A stretch of 64,000 bases of DNA from Bianquea renquensis (GCF_014384895.1 NZ_JACRSQ010000006.1:62001-126000); one strand, 5' to 3'; positions 33,389 to 42,063 are shown, counted from the stretch's first letter. Notes: generated by a model from the sequence alone, not told the origin. Numbers and translations: made by a program.

Positions 33389-36300
33389 ATGTTCATAGCT
33401 GATCTACATATTCATTCCAAATATTCTCGCGCCACAAGCAGAGACTGTGTTCCCGAATACTTAGACCTTTGGGCCCGGCGCAAAGGGATCGATCTTATTG
33501 GAACCGGCGATTTCACACACCCCGCATGGCGCGCGGAGCTTAAAGAAAAGCTCACACCCGCTGAAGATGGATTGTACTGTCTGCGCAGCGAGTGCCGTCT
33601 AGATGATGTCCTCTCTTCCAGCGAGGTCCGTCCCCGCTTTGTCCTGTCGAGTGAAATCAGCTCGATCTACAAAAAAAATGGGAGGACTCGGAAGGTTCAC
33701 AATGTCATCCTCCTCCCGAGCCTGGAAGCGGCTGAGTCCTTATCTGTCAAGCTCGAGGCCATTGGAAATATTCATTCCGATGGGCGGCCTATCCTCGGTC
33801 TGGACAGCCGAGATCTCCTGGAAATCACACTGGAAACCTGTCCTGACGCTATTTTCATTCCCGCCCATATTTGGACGCCCCACTTTTCACTGTTTGGTGC
33901 ATTTTCCGGCTTTGACACCATCGAAGAGTGCTTTGAGGATCTCACCCCCTATATCCATGCGCTTGAGACTGGTCTCTCCTCTGACCCGCCTATGAACTGG
34001 CGTCTCTCCGCCTTGGACCGCTTTACATTGGTCTCCAACTCCGACGCTCATTCTCCCTCAAAACTTGGCCGGGAAGCGAATCTGTTGGACACCGCCATGA
34101 CCTATCCCGCGCTGGCATCTGCCATACAGGGCGGAACTGAGAAAGGCTTTGCTGGGACTCTGGAATTTTTCCCGGAAGAAGGAAAATATCACTACGATGG
34201 CCATCGAAATTGTCATGTATGCCTCAAGCCGTCGGACGCGGAGGCTGTATCGGGTCTCTGCCCTGTCTGCGGGAAAAAAATGACCATCGGTGTGGACCAT
34301 CGCGTTGAACAGCTGGCGGACCGCCCAGAGGGCTATCGCCCCTCCTCTGCCGGCTATTATCAGAGTTTGGTCCCTCTGCCGGAAGTCATCGGAGCCTCCA
34401 CCGGGCTCTCAAGCACCAGCAAAAAAGTGCTGGCCCAATATGAAACAATGCTACGGGATATCGGCCCTGAATTCTACATTTTGCGGGAGGCTCCCTTTGA
34501 AACAATCCTTCCAATTGCGGGGCCCTGTGTGGAGGAGGGAATTCGGCGGCTGCGGGATGGGCGTGTAAGCCGGACACCCGGCTACGACGGGGAATACGGC
34601 ACCATCCAACTTCTCAGCCAATCCGAAATTGACTCCTTGACAGGCCAGCTCAGCTTATTCGCCGTTACCGGTTTGGCCGCGCCGGCCTCGAAGAGAAAGG
34701 CGGGCAGAAAAGCGAGCCCTTCCTCCAACAAGCCAGCGGCAGCCCAGCCTTCCACCGGCAGTTCCACCGCCAGCAACCTGCTGGCAGAGCTCAACCCAGA
34801 GCAGCAGGAGGCCGTGCTGGCGTCAGAACCGGCCATAGCGGTTATTGCCGGCCCTGGAACTGGCAAAACCAAAACCTTGATATCCCGAATCGCATATCTG
34901 GTGGAGCATCAGGGCGTAAACCCCTCCGAGATCACCGCTGTGACCTTTACCAACAAAGCCGCCGGCGAAATGAAAGAGCGGCTGGACGCCCATTTTCACT
35001 CCAAACAAATCACCCGTGCCATGACCATCGGCACCTTTCACTCCATCTGTCTACAATTTTTGTCAAATCAGCTGGAGGCTGTAACGCTCGTCGATGAGTA
35101 TGAGTCCTTGGATATTGCCAAAGAAGTTCTCCTCTCCTGTGATCTTTCCCTTTCACCTCGCCAGTTTCTCCGGGCTATTTCCACGTGGAAGTGTCATATG
35201 GAGAGGGAAGCGCCATCGGAGCTGATGGATGCATTCCTCCTGTATCAGCAGCGCCTGTCCCAGATTGGAGCTCTGGATTTTGATGATCTCCTGATAAAGG
35301 CATGGGAGGGGTGGCAAAAGGAATCACTGCCTTTTGATGGATTTGCTTATCTCTGTGTCGATGAGTTTCAGGACATCAATGAAATCCAATATCAGCTGAT
35401 CCGCTCCTGGAGCCGACATTGCAAGGGACTTTTTGTAATCGGGGATCCCGACCAATCGATCTACGGATTCCGCGGCTCCGATTCTCGTTGTTTCAGCCGC
35501 CTCACAGACGATTTTCCGTCTCTTCGCCTCATTCGCCTTCTCCAAAACTATCGCTCGACACCGGAAATTTTGTACAGTGCTCTGCCTATGATTTCTCAGA
35601 ATGAGGGTCCTATCCGGGAGCTTCGGCCCTGGAAACCTAGTGGCTCTCCTGTTCGAATTCTGATGGCGGAGAGCGACTTGTCGGAGGCCATCTTTATTGC
35701 GAAGGAAATCAATCGAATGGTAGGCGGTATCGACATGCTGGACGCCCACACCCAGAATAATCAAGCAGAACAGGATCACATCCGGAGTTTTTCCGATATG
35801 GCGATTCTGTATCGCACACATAGGCAGGGGGACATGCTGGAGCGCTGTCTGCGGCAAGAGGGGATTCCCTATGTGGTGGCTGGCCGAGATGATTTTTTGG
35901 CAGATGAATTTGTCCGCGCCTCCCTGGGTTTCTTCCGCTTTATACTGAACCCAGGCGATATCGCCTCCTTGATCCAGTGCCTTCAGACACGCTGGAAATG
36001 CCCTGAGGATATCCGTCACGCATTGCGCGCCCAATGGATGGAAGCTCTTCCAGCCAATCAGGGCGATGCCTTTGTTCGACTGCAAAACTGGGAGCCCCTC
36101 CGGGAGTGTCTACGACTTTTACAGTTCTATCGGACAAAAATTGTAGAGGATTCTCCCCGCACTTTGCTGGAGAGCTGGATTCAGGATTGGAACGTCACAG
36201 ACCATGAACCATTGCAGCGCCTGATCAATATGTCCATTTTTCATGATCGGATGGAGCCGTTTCTCCAGACGCTGCTCCTCGGCGAGGAGAGCGATCTTCT

Positions 36301-36625
36301 CCGTTCCGGCGGCCGCACCTACGACGCAGGGACGGTCACTCTCATGACCCTCCACGGCTCCAAAGGCTTGGAATTTCCCGTGGTCTTCCTCTGTGGTGTC
36401 AATAAAGGGCTGATCCCGCTGGAATCCGCCCAACATCCCGCTGATATTCCCGAAGAACGGCGCTTGTTCTATGTGGGAATGACCCGTGCAAAAGAGGATC
36501 TGATTCTCCTCACCAGCTCCGACCCTTCTCCCTTTTTGTCCGATATTCCCATGGACCACGTTCAATCCAGTCCTGTCGCAGGGCGCCGGCGTCCCTCCTG
36601 CGAGACACAGCTGAGCTTATTTTAA
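33389..36625 (+). CDS. PHP-domain endonuclease-like / UvrD-type DNA helicase fusion
   Basis: A fusion of 1078 residues. Residues 1-410 form a PHP-type metal hydrolase domain ('FIADLHIHSKYSRATS', 'IGTGDFTHP', 'VSNSDAHSPSKLGREANL') with a CxxC/CxxC zinc knuckle ('CHVCLKPSD...CPVCGKK'). A low-complexity Lys/Pro/Ser linker follows (about 425-460). Residues 460-1060 are a UvrD/PcrA helicase: Walker A 'IAGPGTGKTKTLISRIAYLV', 'TFTNKAAGEM', 'VDEFQDINEIQ', 'GDPDQSIYGFRGSD', 'LMTLHGSKGLEFPVVFLCGV' and 'LFYVGMTRAKE'. The sequence QLSLF, a sliding-clamp-binding motif, occurs twice: at the end of the PHP part (about 420) and as the last five residues. The ATG at 33389 follows GAAGGTGAG. Likely role: DNA repair or replication restart. 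Confidence 0.88.
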   Translation: MFIADLHIHSKYSRATSRDCVPEYLDLWARRKGIDLIGTGDFTHPAWRAELKEKLTPAEDGLYCLRSECRLDDVLSSSEVRPRFVLSSEISSIYKKNGRTRKVHNVILLPSLEAAESLSVKLEAIGNIHSDGRPILGLDSRDLLEITLETCPDAIFIPAHIWTPHFSLFGAFSGFDTIEECFEDLTPYIHALETGLSSDPPMNWRLSALDRFTLVSNSDAHSPSKLGREANLLDTAMTYPALASAIQGGTEKGFAGTLEFFPEEGKYHYDGHRNCHVCLKPSDAEAVSGLCPVCGKKMTIGVDHRVEQLADRPEGYRPSSAGYYQSLVPLPEVIGASTGLSSTSKKVLAQYETMLRDIGPEFYILREAPFETILPIAGPCVEEGIRRLRDGRVSRTPGYDGEYGTIQLLSQSEIDSLTGQLSLFAVTGLAAPASKRKAGRKASPSSNKPAAAQPSTGSSTASNLLAELNPEQQEAVLASEPAIAVIAGPGTGKTKTLISRIAYLVEHQGVNPSEITAVTFTNKAAGEMKERLDAHFHSKQITRAMTIGTFHSICLQFLSNQLEAVTLVDEYESLDIAKEVLLSCDLSLSPRQFLRAISTWKCHMEREAPSELMDAFLLYQQRLSQIGALDFDDLLIKAWEGWQKESLPFDGFAYLCVDEFQDINEIQYQLIRSWSRHCKGLFVIGDPDQSIYGFRGSDSRCFSRLTDDFPSLRLIRLLQNYRSTPEILYSALPMISQNEGPIRELRPWKPSGSPVRILMAESDLSEAIFIAKEINRMVGGIDMLDAHTQNNQAEQDHIRSFSDMAILYRTHRQGDMLERCLRQEGIPYVVAGRDDFLADEFVRASLGFFRFILNPGDIASLIQCLQTRWKCPEDIRHALRAQWMEALPANQGDAFVRLQNWEPLRECLRLLQFYRTKIVEDSPRTLLESWIQDWNVTDHEPLQRLINMSIFHDRMEPFLQTLLLGEESDLLRSGGRTYDAGTVTLMTLHGSKGLEFPVVFLCGVNKGLIPLESAQHPADIPEERRLFYVGMTRAKEDLILLTSSDPSPFLSDIPMDHVQSSPVAGRRRPSCETQLSLF

Positions 36626-36668
36626 TCGAAAACTTTACTGAGATTATGTATGGTAGGAGGAATTTACA

Positions 36669-37286
36669 ATGAAGGTTGTCGCTGTCAATGGAAGTCCCCG
36701 CCCAATGGGGAATACGTTTCAGGCGATTCAGACCGTGCTGAATGTGATAGAATCTGCCGGGATTGAAACTGAGATCTTACAGATCGGCGGACTCGACATC
36801 CGCGGCTGTATCGCCTGTGGTGGCTGTTCGGATGGGATGTGTGTTTTCGCGGATGAGGCATTCTGTACATGGACCCACACCCTTGAGGAGGCAGACGGGA
36901 TCCTACTCGCCTGTCCGGTTTACTATGCGGGAATTCCAGGCACGATGAAGGCTTTTTTAGACCGCATCTTCTATCAATCCGGCGGCCGTTTTCGCCTAAA
37001 AGTTGGAGCCAGCATTGCGGTACTGCGCCGCTCTGGAGGGGTGGCCACCTTCGACCAGCTCAATCATTACCTTCTGATCTCCGAGATGATCGTTGCGCCG
37101 TCCTTCTACTGGAATGTCGCCCACGGCAGACAGCCCGGAGAGGTGCTGGAGGATCAGGAGGCGCTGTCCGTACTTCAAAATCTGGGGCAAAACATGGCCT
37201 ATCTTCTGGAGATGCAAAGGCGCACCCGGGACGAACTCCCGCCCCCTGAGCCAGTGGCCAGGGCCTGGACCAATTTCATCCGCTGA
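36669..37286 (+). CDS. NADPH-dependent FMN reductase / flavodoxin-fold protein
   Basis: A 205-residue flavoprotein of the NAD(P)H-dependent FMN reductase / iron-sulfur flavoprotein group. The phosphate-binding loop of FMN is 'VNGSPRPMGNTFQAI'. A Cys-rich insertion 'GCIACGGCSDGMCVF' resembles the cluster-binding loop of iron-sulfur flavoproteins. 'LLACPVYYAGIPGTMKAFLD' is the conserved active-site strand. GTAGGAGGAATTTACA gives a strong start. It is followed after 38 bases by a UroD-like gene and follows the helicase gene by 43 bases, so the three may be co-transcribed. It probably transfers electrons; the partner is unknown. Confidence 0.85.
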   Translation: MKVVAVNGSPRPMGNTFQAIQTVLNVIESAGIETEILQIGGLDIRGCIACGGCSDGMCVFADEAFCTWTHTLEEADGILLACPVYYAGIPGTMKAFLDRIFYQSGGRFRLKVGASIAVLRRSGGVATFDQLNHYLLISEMIVAPSFYWNVAHGRQPGEVLEDQEALSVLQNLGQNMAYLLEMQRRTRDELPPPEPVARAWTNFIR

Positions 37287-37324
37287 CTCAAGCAAAACAC
37301 ATCCTCTGGGAGGAGGCTTTATAC

Positions 37325-38302
37325 ATGACACCGAGGGAAAAATTTATCAAATGCTTGAAGCGTGAACCCATCACCGGCCGGGTTCCTCATTTTGAACTTG
37401 TCTTCTTTCTCACCATGGAGGTTCTGGGAAAGGTCCACCCCCAGCATCGAAATTATAGCCAATGGGATCAGATGTCTGCCCGTGAACAGGAGTTACACAT
37501 TCGGGATATCGCGTCCTGTTACGTGGATATTGCAAAGATCTATGGACACAGCGCTATCTTTTTCCAGACAAGCCTCTCCAATTTTGCATTCAATATCCGT
37601 GTAATGCAAAAAATCCGAGAGATCTCAGGGGATACGTATTTCATCATGATGCACGGCGATCCTACCTTCGGCATTCCCGATGGGGACACTATGATGGAGT
37701 TTTCCCGCCAGATGTACGAGGAGGAGGACGCCCTCAAGGCCATTGAGCAAAAAAATGTGGAGGACTGCCTGTTCTGGGCGGAAGAGTATGCAAGGCATCC
37801 AGGGCTTTTGGACGGCGTTGCCCTCTGCTCCGATTACTGCTTCAACACCAATCCATTTTTTAGTCCTGGTATCTTTGAAGATCTCATCGCTCCCTATCTG
37901 GCGAAGGTCACGAAGGGCTATCACGATGCCGGCTTATATGTCATCAAGCACACCGACGGTAACATCAATCCCATTGTGGAGCAGATGGTACAATGTGGAC
38001 CGGACGCACTTCATTCCCTGGACCCACAGGGTGGCGTGGATCTGAAGGAAATCAAACAAAAATTTGGCGACCGGGTCTGTCTCATCGGGAATGTCAACTG
38101 CGGTCTTTTGCAGACGGGAACAGAGGAAGCGTGCGCCGAGGACGTCCGCCGCTCCCTCCGGGAAGGAATGCCGGGATACGGCTACATTTTTTCCACGTCC
38201 AACTGCGTCTACACTGGCCTGGACCTGTCAAGATATGAGTTGATGCACAGCATTTGGGAACGAGAAGGGAATTATCCAGACGACAACCGCTTTACGCCAT
38301 AA
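37325..38302 (+). CDS. Uroporphyrinogen decarboxylase-family protein with altered metal motif
   Basis: A UroD-superfamily barrel of 325 residues. It is not the heme-pathway enzyme by context or by motif. At the place where MtaA-like methyltransferases have HxC it has 'VIKHTDGNINPIVEQM' (His-x-Asp), and later 'GNVNCGLLQTGT' with one Cys. So it differs from the protein at 23950, which has HSCG. Members with HTDGN are common in gut Clostridia and have no firm assignment. It follows a flavodoxin-fold reductase by 38 bases with GGGAGGAGG before the start, suggesting a shared redox or one-carbon task. It ends at a long bidirectional terminator. Confidence 0.8.
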   Translation: MTPREKFIKCLKREPITGRVPHFELVFFLTMEVLGKVHPQHRNYSQWDQMSAREQELHIRDIASCYVDIAKIYGHSAIFFQTSLSNFAFNIRVMQKIREISGDTYFIMMHGDPTFGIPDGDTMMEFSRQMYEEEDALKAIEQKNVEDCLFWAEEYARHPGLLDGVALCSDYCFNTNPFFSPGIFEDLIAPYLAKVTKGYHDAGLYVIKHTDGNINPIVEQMVQCGPDALHSLDPQGGVDLKEIKQKFGDRVCLIGNVNCGLLQTGTEEACAEDVRRSLREGMPGYGYIFSTSNCVYTGLDLSRYELMHSIWEREGNYPDDNRFTP

Positions 38303-38346
38303 AAGGGACATCTCCACGGCAGCGCTGCCGTGGAGATGTCCCTTTT
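38301..38346. terminator. Long bidirectional terminator
   Basis: A perfect palindrome with 19-base arms (centre AGCGCT), flanked by AAAA and TTTT, lies between convergent genes. It overlaps the UroD-like stop and the last bases of the DUF2892 gene. Confidence 0.85.
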
Positions 38347-38590
38347 AATCTTCCATAACCCTTTCGATATCGTCCATAATATCTTTGCAAAAGGAACCCT
38401 TAACCGTGTTTCGGCCCAAGAGATGTAAAACTGGGCAGAACCGTGTGATACCCTCTGCGATTTTTAGGCTTCCTAGCACCGTCATCCACCCGGAATCCTT
38501 TTTCTGCCCCATGGACAGAAGGGTATACCCTAGCGTTATCCTCATGAACGCGTCGAGGATGCCAACATTTTCCTTCACTTTTTTCTTCAT
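38345..38590 (-). CDS. DUF2892 (YgaP-like) small membrane protein
   Basis: An 81-residue protein with the DUF2892 pattern: 'KKKVKENVGILDAFMRITLG' near the N-terminus ('N-x-G-x-x-D-x-x-x-R-x-x-x-G'), a hydrophobic segment with 'GWMTVLGSLKIAEGITRFCP', and a terminal charged tail. In other bacteria this domain is the membrane part of YgaP-type rhodaneses, but here there is no rhodanese domain. The ATG at 38590 follows GAGGGAATGGC; the ATG at 38605 has a poorer site. It is a lone gene, divergent from the amino-acid importer. The function is unknown. Confidence 0.7.
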   Translation of the reverse strand: MKKKVKENVGILDAFMRITLGYTLLSMGQKKDSGWMTVLGSLKIAEGITRFCPVLHLLGRNTVKGSFCKDIMDDIERVMED

Positions 38591-38664
38591 ATGCCATTCC
38601 CTCATTTCACAACCATTTTCATTCTTGCCTTCGCTCTATAGCCTCCCCTATCGCACCAAAATTA

Positions 38665-38693
38665 TTCACACTCGGCCTTTACTTTATCATACT
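38665..38693 (+). promoter_or_regulatory. Promoter of the polar amino-acid importer
   Basis: TTCACA (38665-38670) and CATACT (38688-38693) are 17 bases apart. The -10 region continues into AATATGGTA, the same sequence that follows the -10 of the PHP-UvrD promoter. An alternative pair TTTACT / TAGAAT lies slightly downstream. Confidence 0.45.
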
Positions 38694-38757
38694 AATATGG
38701 TAGAATAGTTGTGCGATATCGTCATAACGCAATCATTACATATGTGGAGGAGAACTC

Positions 38758-39546
38758 ATGAAGAGGATTAAAAAAGCGATGGCGCTCTGCCTGGCCGTGG
38801 GCCTGATTACCGTCTTCGCGCTGACTGGATGTAAGAGCAATTCTGGCGACAAATTGGTTGTAGGACTGGACGACGGATTTCCGCCCATGGGGTATCGGGA
38901 TGACAACGGCAATCTTGTAGGTTTTGACATCGATCTGGCGAAGGAGGTTGCCAAGCGTCTGAACATGGAAGTTGAATTCAAGCCCATCAACTGGACTACA
39001 AACATACAGGAAGTGGACGCGGGAAATGTGGACTGCCTCTGGAACGGCATGACCGTCACCCCTGACCGGGAGGAAGCGCTGCTTCTCAGCTCGCCCTATA
39101 TGAAGAACAATCAGGTGTTGGTCGTCAAGAGCGATTCTGACTATCAGACCAAAGACGATTTGAATGGCAAGGTCCTGGCTCTTCAAGCTGGTTCCAGCGC
39201 CTATGATGCCTTCAACGACGAGGCGAACGCGGATTTCAAAGGGACCATCTCCAAGGTTCTGGAATACGACAACAACGTGAAAGCCCTACAGGATTTGGAA
39301 GCTGGCGGCTGCGATGTGGTTCTGGTCGATGAGGTTGTCGCCAACTATTATGTGACGAAATTGGAGGGCCCCTACCGTGTCCTGGATGGATCTCTGGCCG
39401 CGGAGGAATACGCCATCGGGTTCAAGAAAGACAACACGGAATTAAGGGATAAAGTTGAAAAGGCACTGAAAGAAATGGCTGCCGACGGTACTCTGGCGAA
39501 AATCTCCAACGAATGGTTCGGCCATGATGTAACCGTAATTCAATAA
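38758..39546 (+). CDS. Polar amino-acid ABC transporter substrate-binding lipoprotein
   Basis: A binding protein of 262 residues with lipobox 'FALTGC' (Cys25). The mature protein is a SBP_bac_3 domain: 'GLDDGFPPMGYRDDNGNLVG' followed by 'FDIDLAKEVAKRL' is the signature of the family. 'WNGMTVTPDREEALLLSSPY' and 'LALQAGSSAYDAF' complete the ligand cleft. Relatives bind polar amino acids such as glutamine, arginine or cystine. GGAGGAGAACTC precedes the start. It is the first gene of a complete three-gene importer. A terminator-like stem separates it from the permease gene. Confidence 0.92.
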   Translation: MKRIKKAMALCLAVGLITVFALTGCKSNSGDKLVVGLDDGFPPMGYRDDNGNLVGFDIDLAKEVAKRLNMEVEFKPINWTTNIQEVDAGNVDCLWNGMTVTPDREEALLLSSPYMKNNQVLVVKSDSDYQTKDDLNGKVLALQAGSSAYDAFNDEANADFKGTISKVLEYDNNVKALQDLEAGGCDVVLVDEVVANYYVTKLEGPYRVLDGSLAAEEYAIGFKKDNTELRDKVEKALKEMAADGTLAKISNEWFGHDVTVIQ

Positions 39547-39552
39547 GCTTGT

Positions 39553-39593
39553 GAAGGGCGCTGTCTGTTGTTTTTTCAGACTCGCCCTTTTTT
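39553..39593 (+). terminator. Attenuator-like terminator between binding protein and permease
   Basis: The stem has AGGGCG / CGCCCT outer arms and GTCTG / CAGAC inner arms, followed by TTTTTT. It lies 7 bases after the binding-protein stop and 26 bases before the permease start, so it would reduce but not abolish permease expression. Confidence 0.7.
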
Positions 39594-39619
39594 CTACTGA
39601 CTCGGGAGGTCGTATCGAT

Positions 39620-40294
39620 ATGCTGGATCCTTTGATTCAATTTTTTAAGGGTTTGCCGAGCTTACTCATGCAACTATGGAATGGATATCTCGTCACCCTG
39701 TCCATCTTTTTTCTCACATTGCTCTTTTCTCTTCCCCTTGCGCTTCCTGTGGCTTTAGGCCGCATGTCGAAGCATAAATGGGTGCGCAAGCCCGTGGAAT
39801 GGTTCCTGCTCGTGATTCGTGGCACACCCCTCATGCTACAGCTCATTTTCGTGTATTTCGCCCCCTATTATCTGTTCGGGTTGCCGCTGGCCGGATACCG
39901 GTTTCCGGCGACAATCATAGCGTTCACCCTCAATTACGCCGCGTATTTTGCGGAGATCTACCGGGGCGGTCTGGAAAGCATTCCGAAGGGACAACACGAG
40001 GCCGCCCATGTCCTCGGCTACAGTAAATCGCAAACCTTTTTCCGCATCATACTCCCCCAGGTATGCAAACGGATTCTTCCGCCCATGTCCAATGAAGTGA
40101 TCACGCTTATCAAGGATACGGCGCTGGCACAGACCATCGCCGTCTATGAAATGTTTCGAATCGCGGAGACGGCTGTCACAGCCCGCGCTTCCCTGACGCC
40201 TATCATCATCGCGGGCATATTCTATCTCATCTCCACCTTTTTTATCACACGTCTTTTCAATCTTGCTGAGCGGAAACTCAGCTATTATCAGTAA
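39620..40294 (+). CDS. Polar amino-acid ABC transporter permease
   Basis: A 224-residue membrane protein with about five helices. The HisM/GlnP-type N-terminus 'LLMQLWNGYLVTLSIFFLTL' is followed by 'RGTPLMLQLIFVYFAPYYLF', the conserved RGTPxxxQ motif. The ATPase-contact loop is 'GQHEAAHVLGYSKSQTFFRI' and 'ILPQVCKRILPPMSNEVITL'. The ATG at 39620 follows CGGGAGGTCGTATCGAT; the earlier ATG at 39551 lies inside the terminator stem and is not used. It assembles as a homodimer with the ATPase at 40310. Confidence 0.92.
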   Translation: MLDPLIQFFKGLPSLLMQLWNGYLVTLSIFFLTLLFSLPLALPVALGRMSKHKWVRKPVEWFLLVIRGTPLMLQLIFVYFAPYYLFGLPLAGYRFPATIIAFTLNYAAYFAEIYRGGLESIPKGQHEAAHVLGYSKSQTFFRIILPQVCKRILPPMSNEVITLIKDTALAQTIAVYEMFRIAETAVTARASLTPIIIAGIFYLISTFFITRLFNLAERKLSYYQ

Positions 40295-40309
40295 GGAGGT
40301 CCTTGTCCC

Positions 40310-41101
40310 ATGCCGGTATTAGACGTACAAAATGCCAAAAAGGCCTTTGGCGACAATGAGGTCCTGCACGACATTTCCTTTCATGTGGACCAGGGGGAGG
40401 TTGTGGCGATCATCGGCCCTTCCGGTTCCGGGAAATCCACACTTCTTCGCTGCTGCACCACACTGGAAACGCTGGACGGCGGAAGCATTTACTTTGGGGA
40501 GGACGCCCTTGTCCAGGCAACCCCGTCAGGCGGCTGCGCCTACTCCGACAGGGAGACACAGCAGCGAATCCGCCGGCGCTTTGGCCTGGTCTTCCAGAAT
40601 TTCAATCTCTTTCCCCATTTTTCTGTGATGCAGAATCTGTGCGACGCCCCCATCCACATTGCTGGCATTGGGAGGGAGCAGGCCATGGCCAAAGCAACGG
40701 AACTTCTGCAAAAAATGGGACTGGCGGATAAAGCTGACGCGTATCCCTGCCAGCTGTCCGGAGGTCAGCAGCAGCGCGTGGCAATCGCCCGCGCCTTGGC
40801 TCTGGACCCGGAAATTCTGTTCTTCGATGAGCCGACCTCTGCCCTTGACCCAGAACTCACCGGTGAGATCTTACAGGTCATGCGTCAGCTGGCCAATGAA
40901 CATATGACCATGGTGGTTGTCACCCATGAGATGATCTTCGCCCGGGATGTGGCGGACCGGGTCATCTTCATGGACAAGGGCTTCATCGTGGAGGAGGGCG
41001 ATCCGCGCCAGGTCATCGACCATCCGGTTCAGGATCGGACGAAAGCCTTTTTGAAGCGGACTTTTGGCGCCTCCAAGGGATTGGACCAGGATATGGAATA
41101 G
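40310..41101 (+). CDS. Polar amino-acid ABC transporter ATP-binding protein
   Basis: A 263-residue ATPase of the GlnQ/HisP group. Walker A is 'IGPSGSGKSTLLRC', the Q-loop 'GLVFQNFNLFPHFSVMQN', signature 'LSGGQQQRVAIARAL', Walker B 'ILFFDEPTSALDPEL' and switch 'VVVTHEMIFARDVAD'. Between strand and Q-loop it carries an insertion of about 20 residues ('ALVQATPSGGCAYSDRETQQ') that is longer than in typical GlnQ. It starts 15 bases after the permease with TAAGGAGG upstream. Its stop lies one base from the stop of the convergent transposase-like gene. Confidence 0.93.
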   Translation: MPVLDVQNAKKAFGDNEVLHDISFHVDQGEVVAIIGPSGSGKSTLLRCCTTLETLDGGSIYFGEDALVQATPSGGCAYSDRETQQRIRRRFGLVFQNFNLFPHFSVMQNLCDAPIHIAGIGREQAMAKATELLQKMGLADKADAYPCQLSGGQQQRVAIARALALDPEILFFDEPTSALDPELTGEILQVMRQLANEHMTMVVVTHEMIFARDVADRVIFMDKGFIVEEGDPRQVIDHPVQDRTKAFLKRTFGASKGLDQDME

Positions 41102-41102
41102 C

Positions 41103-41867
41103 CTACTCGTCCGGCTTCCTCAGCTTTTGGATGATGCTCCGGCCCAGCTGAGTCACTCTGGCCAGCTGTGTGACGGATACCTTGTCGTCAAATCGAAGCT
41201 TTGCCAGGATGGCATCCCGCATGTCGGCCGGCATATAGCGCAGCTCTTCTATAGCCTTCCCACCCAGGCGATTCAACAGCAAAGCTCTAACCTCCCGGTC
41301 CGTCTTTCCAAATCGCGGCGGCACTTCCTCCAGATACACGGCGGGTTCCGGTACCTTCATATAATTCTCATAGGGACCCCAGTAGTGGAGACGGTCCAGA
41401 ATGGCTTCCGAGTCGATAAAGCTATTTCGATATAAGTACAGGCGGTAGCTGCTCCACAGGTACTCCTCCATCTCCTTGACCAGCCCCACTTTGACAGGCT
41501 CCTGGTGGATATAACGGGCGACCTGGAGAATCTGGCTTTCATCCTGTAGCGGCTCGCTCATGTACCGCCCTCTAAACACAGGGCCTTCCACCGCGTGATT
41601 CATCTTGTACCAGTGGACAAAGCTGACTCCCACCCTGCGCATGAAGCTGGAGATGTCGATCTCTCCCTCCTTCAGCAGCAGATGGGCGTGATTGGGCAGT
41701 ATGCAGTATGCGTATAGCCGCATGTCAAAGCGCTCTTTAAAGCGCAGCACGATATCGAGATACAGATCTTTGTCCTCATTCTCCTCAAAGATTTTCTGGT
41801 GATCGAGCCCTTGCACTACCACATGGTGAATTCCGCTCTCTTCTCTCGCCCTCGGCGTCCTAGGCAT
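41103..41867 (-). CDS. REP-associated tyrosine transposase-like protein (RAYT, Y1 family)
   Basis: A 254-residue protein with an IS200-type HUH nuclease domain (about 1-140). The HUH pair is in 'YCILPNHAHLLLKEG' and the likely nucleophile region is 'QVARYIHQEPVKVGLV'. A C-terminal helical DNA-binding tail contains 'VSVTQLARVTQLGRSIIQKL', similar to DnaA-type helix-turn-helix. Such RAYT proteins are usually single-copy, domesticated relatives of IS200/IS605 transposases and act on palindromic REP elements. AGGAGCACTGTAACA precedes the start. No flanking ends of an insertion sequence are visible; a 25-base palindrome lies about 105 bases upstream. Confidence 0.85.
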   Translation of the reverse strand: MPRTPRAREESGIHHVVVQGLDHQKIFEENEDKDLYLDIVLRFKERFDMRLYAYCILPNHAHLLLKEGEIDISSFMRRVGVSFVHWYKMNHAVEGPVFRGRYMSEPLQDESQILQVARYIHQEPVKVGLVKEMEEYLWSSYRLYLYRNSFIDSEAILDRLHYWGPYENYMKVPEPAVYLEEVPPRFGKTDREVRALLLNRLGGKAIEELRYMPADMRDAILAKLRFDDKVSVTQLARVTQLGRSIIQKLRKPDE

Positions 41868-41942
41868 TGTTACAGTGCTCCTTTCTACTCCTTGATTCCT
41901 GACGGGATGGTTTTATTGTAGCGGATTTGCCGTTGGCTGACC

Positions 41943-41994
41943 AGAACATAACATGTCAAAAAACGGGTAAAATTTGACATAGTATGTCAAATTT
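41943..41994. repeat. 25-base palindrome plus imperfect copy upstream of the RAYT gene
   Basis: AAATTTGACATA and TATGTCAAATTT flank a single central G (41970-41994). A second, degenerate copy of TTGACATGTTATG on the minus strand lies at 41943-41960. It could be an operator or a REP-like target of the adjacent RAYT. Confidence 0.55.
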
Positions 41995-42063
41995 CGTCTT
42001 GACAATAAGAACAAATTTGCCGTCAATTTGTACTCTTTCCTCCTCCACCCCTCTCTCCAAATC

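Noticed and set aside
35324..36085. Minus-strand open frame of 253 residues
   Set aside because: It is antisense to the helicase half of the PHP-UvrD gene, which has full motif support.
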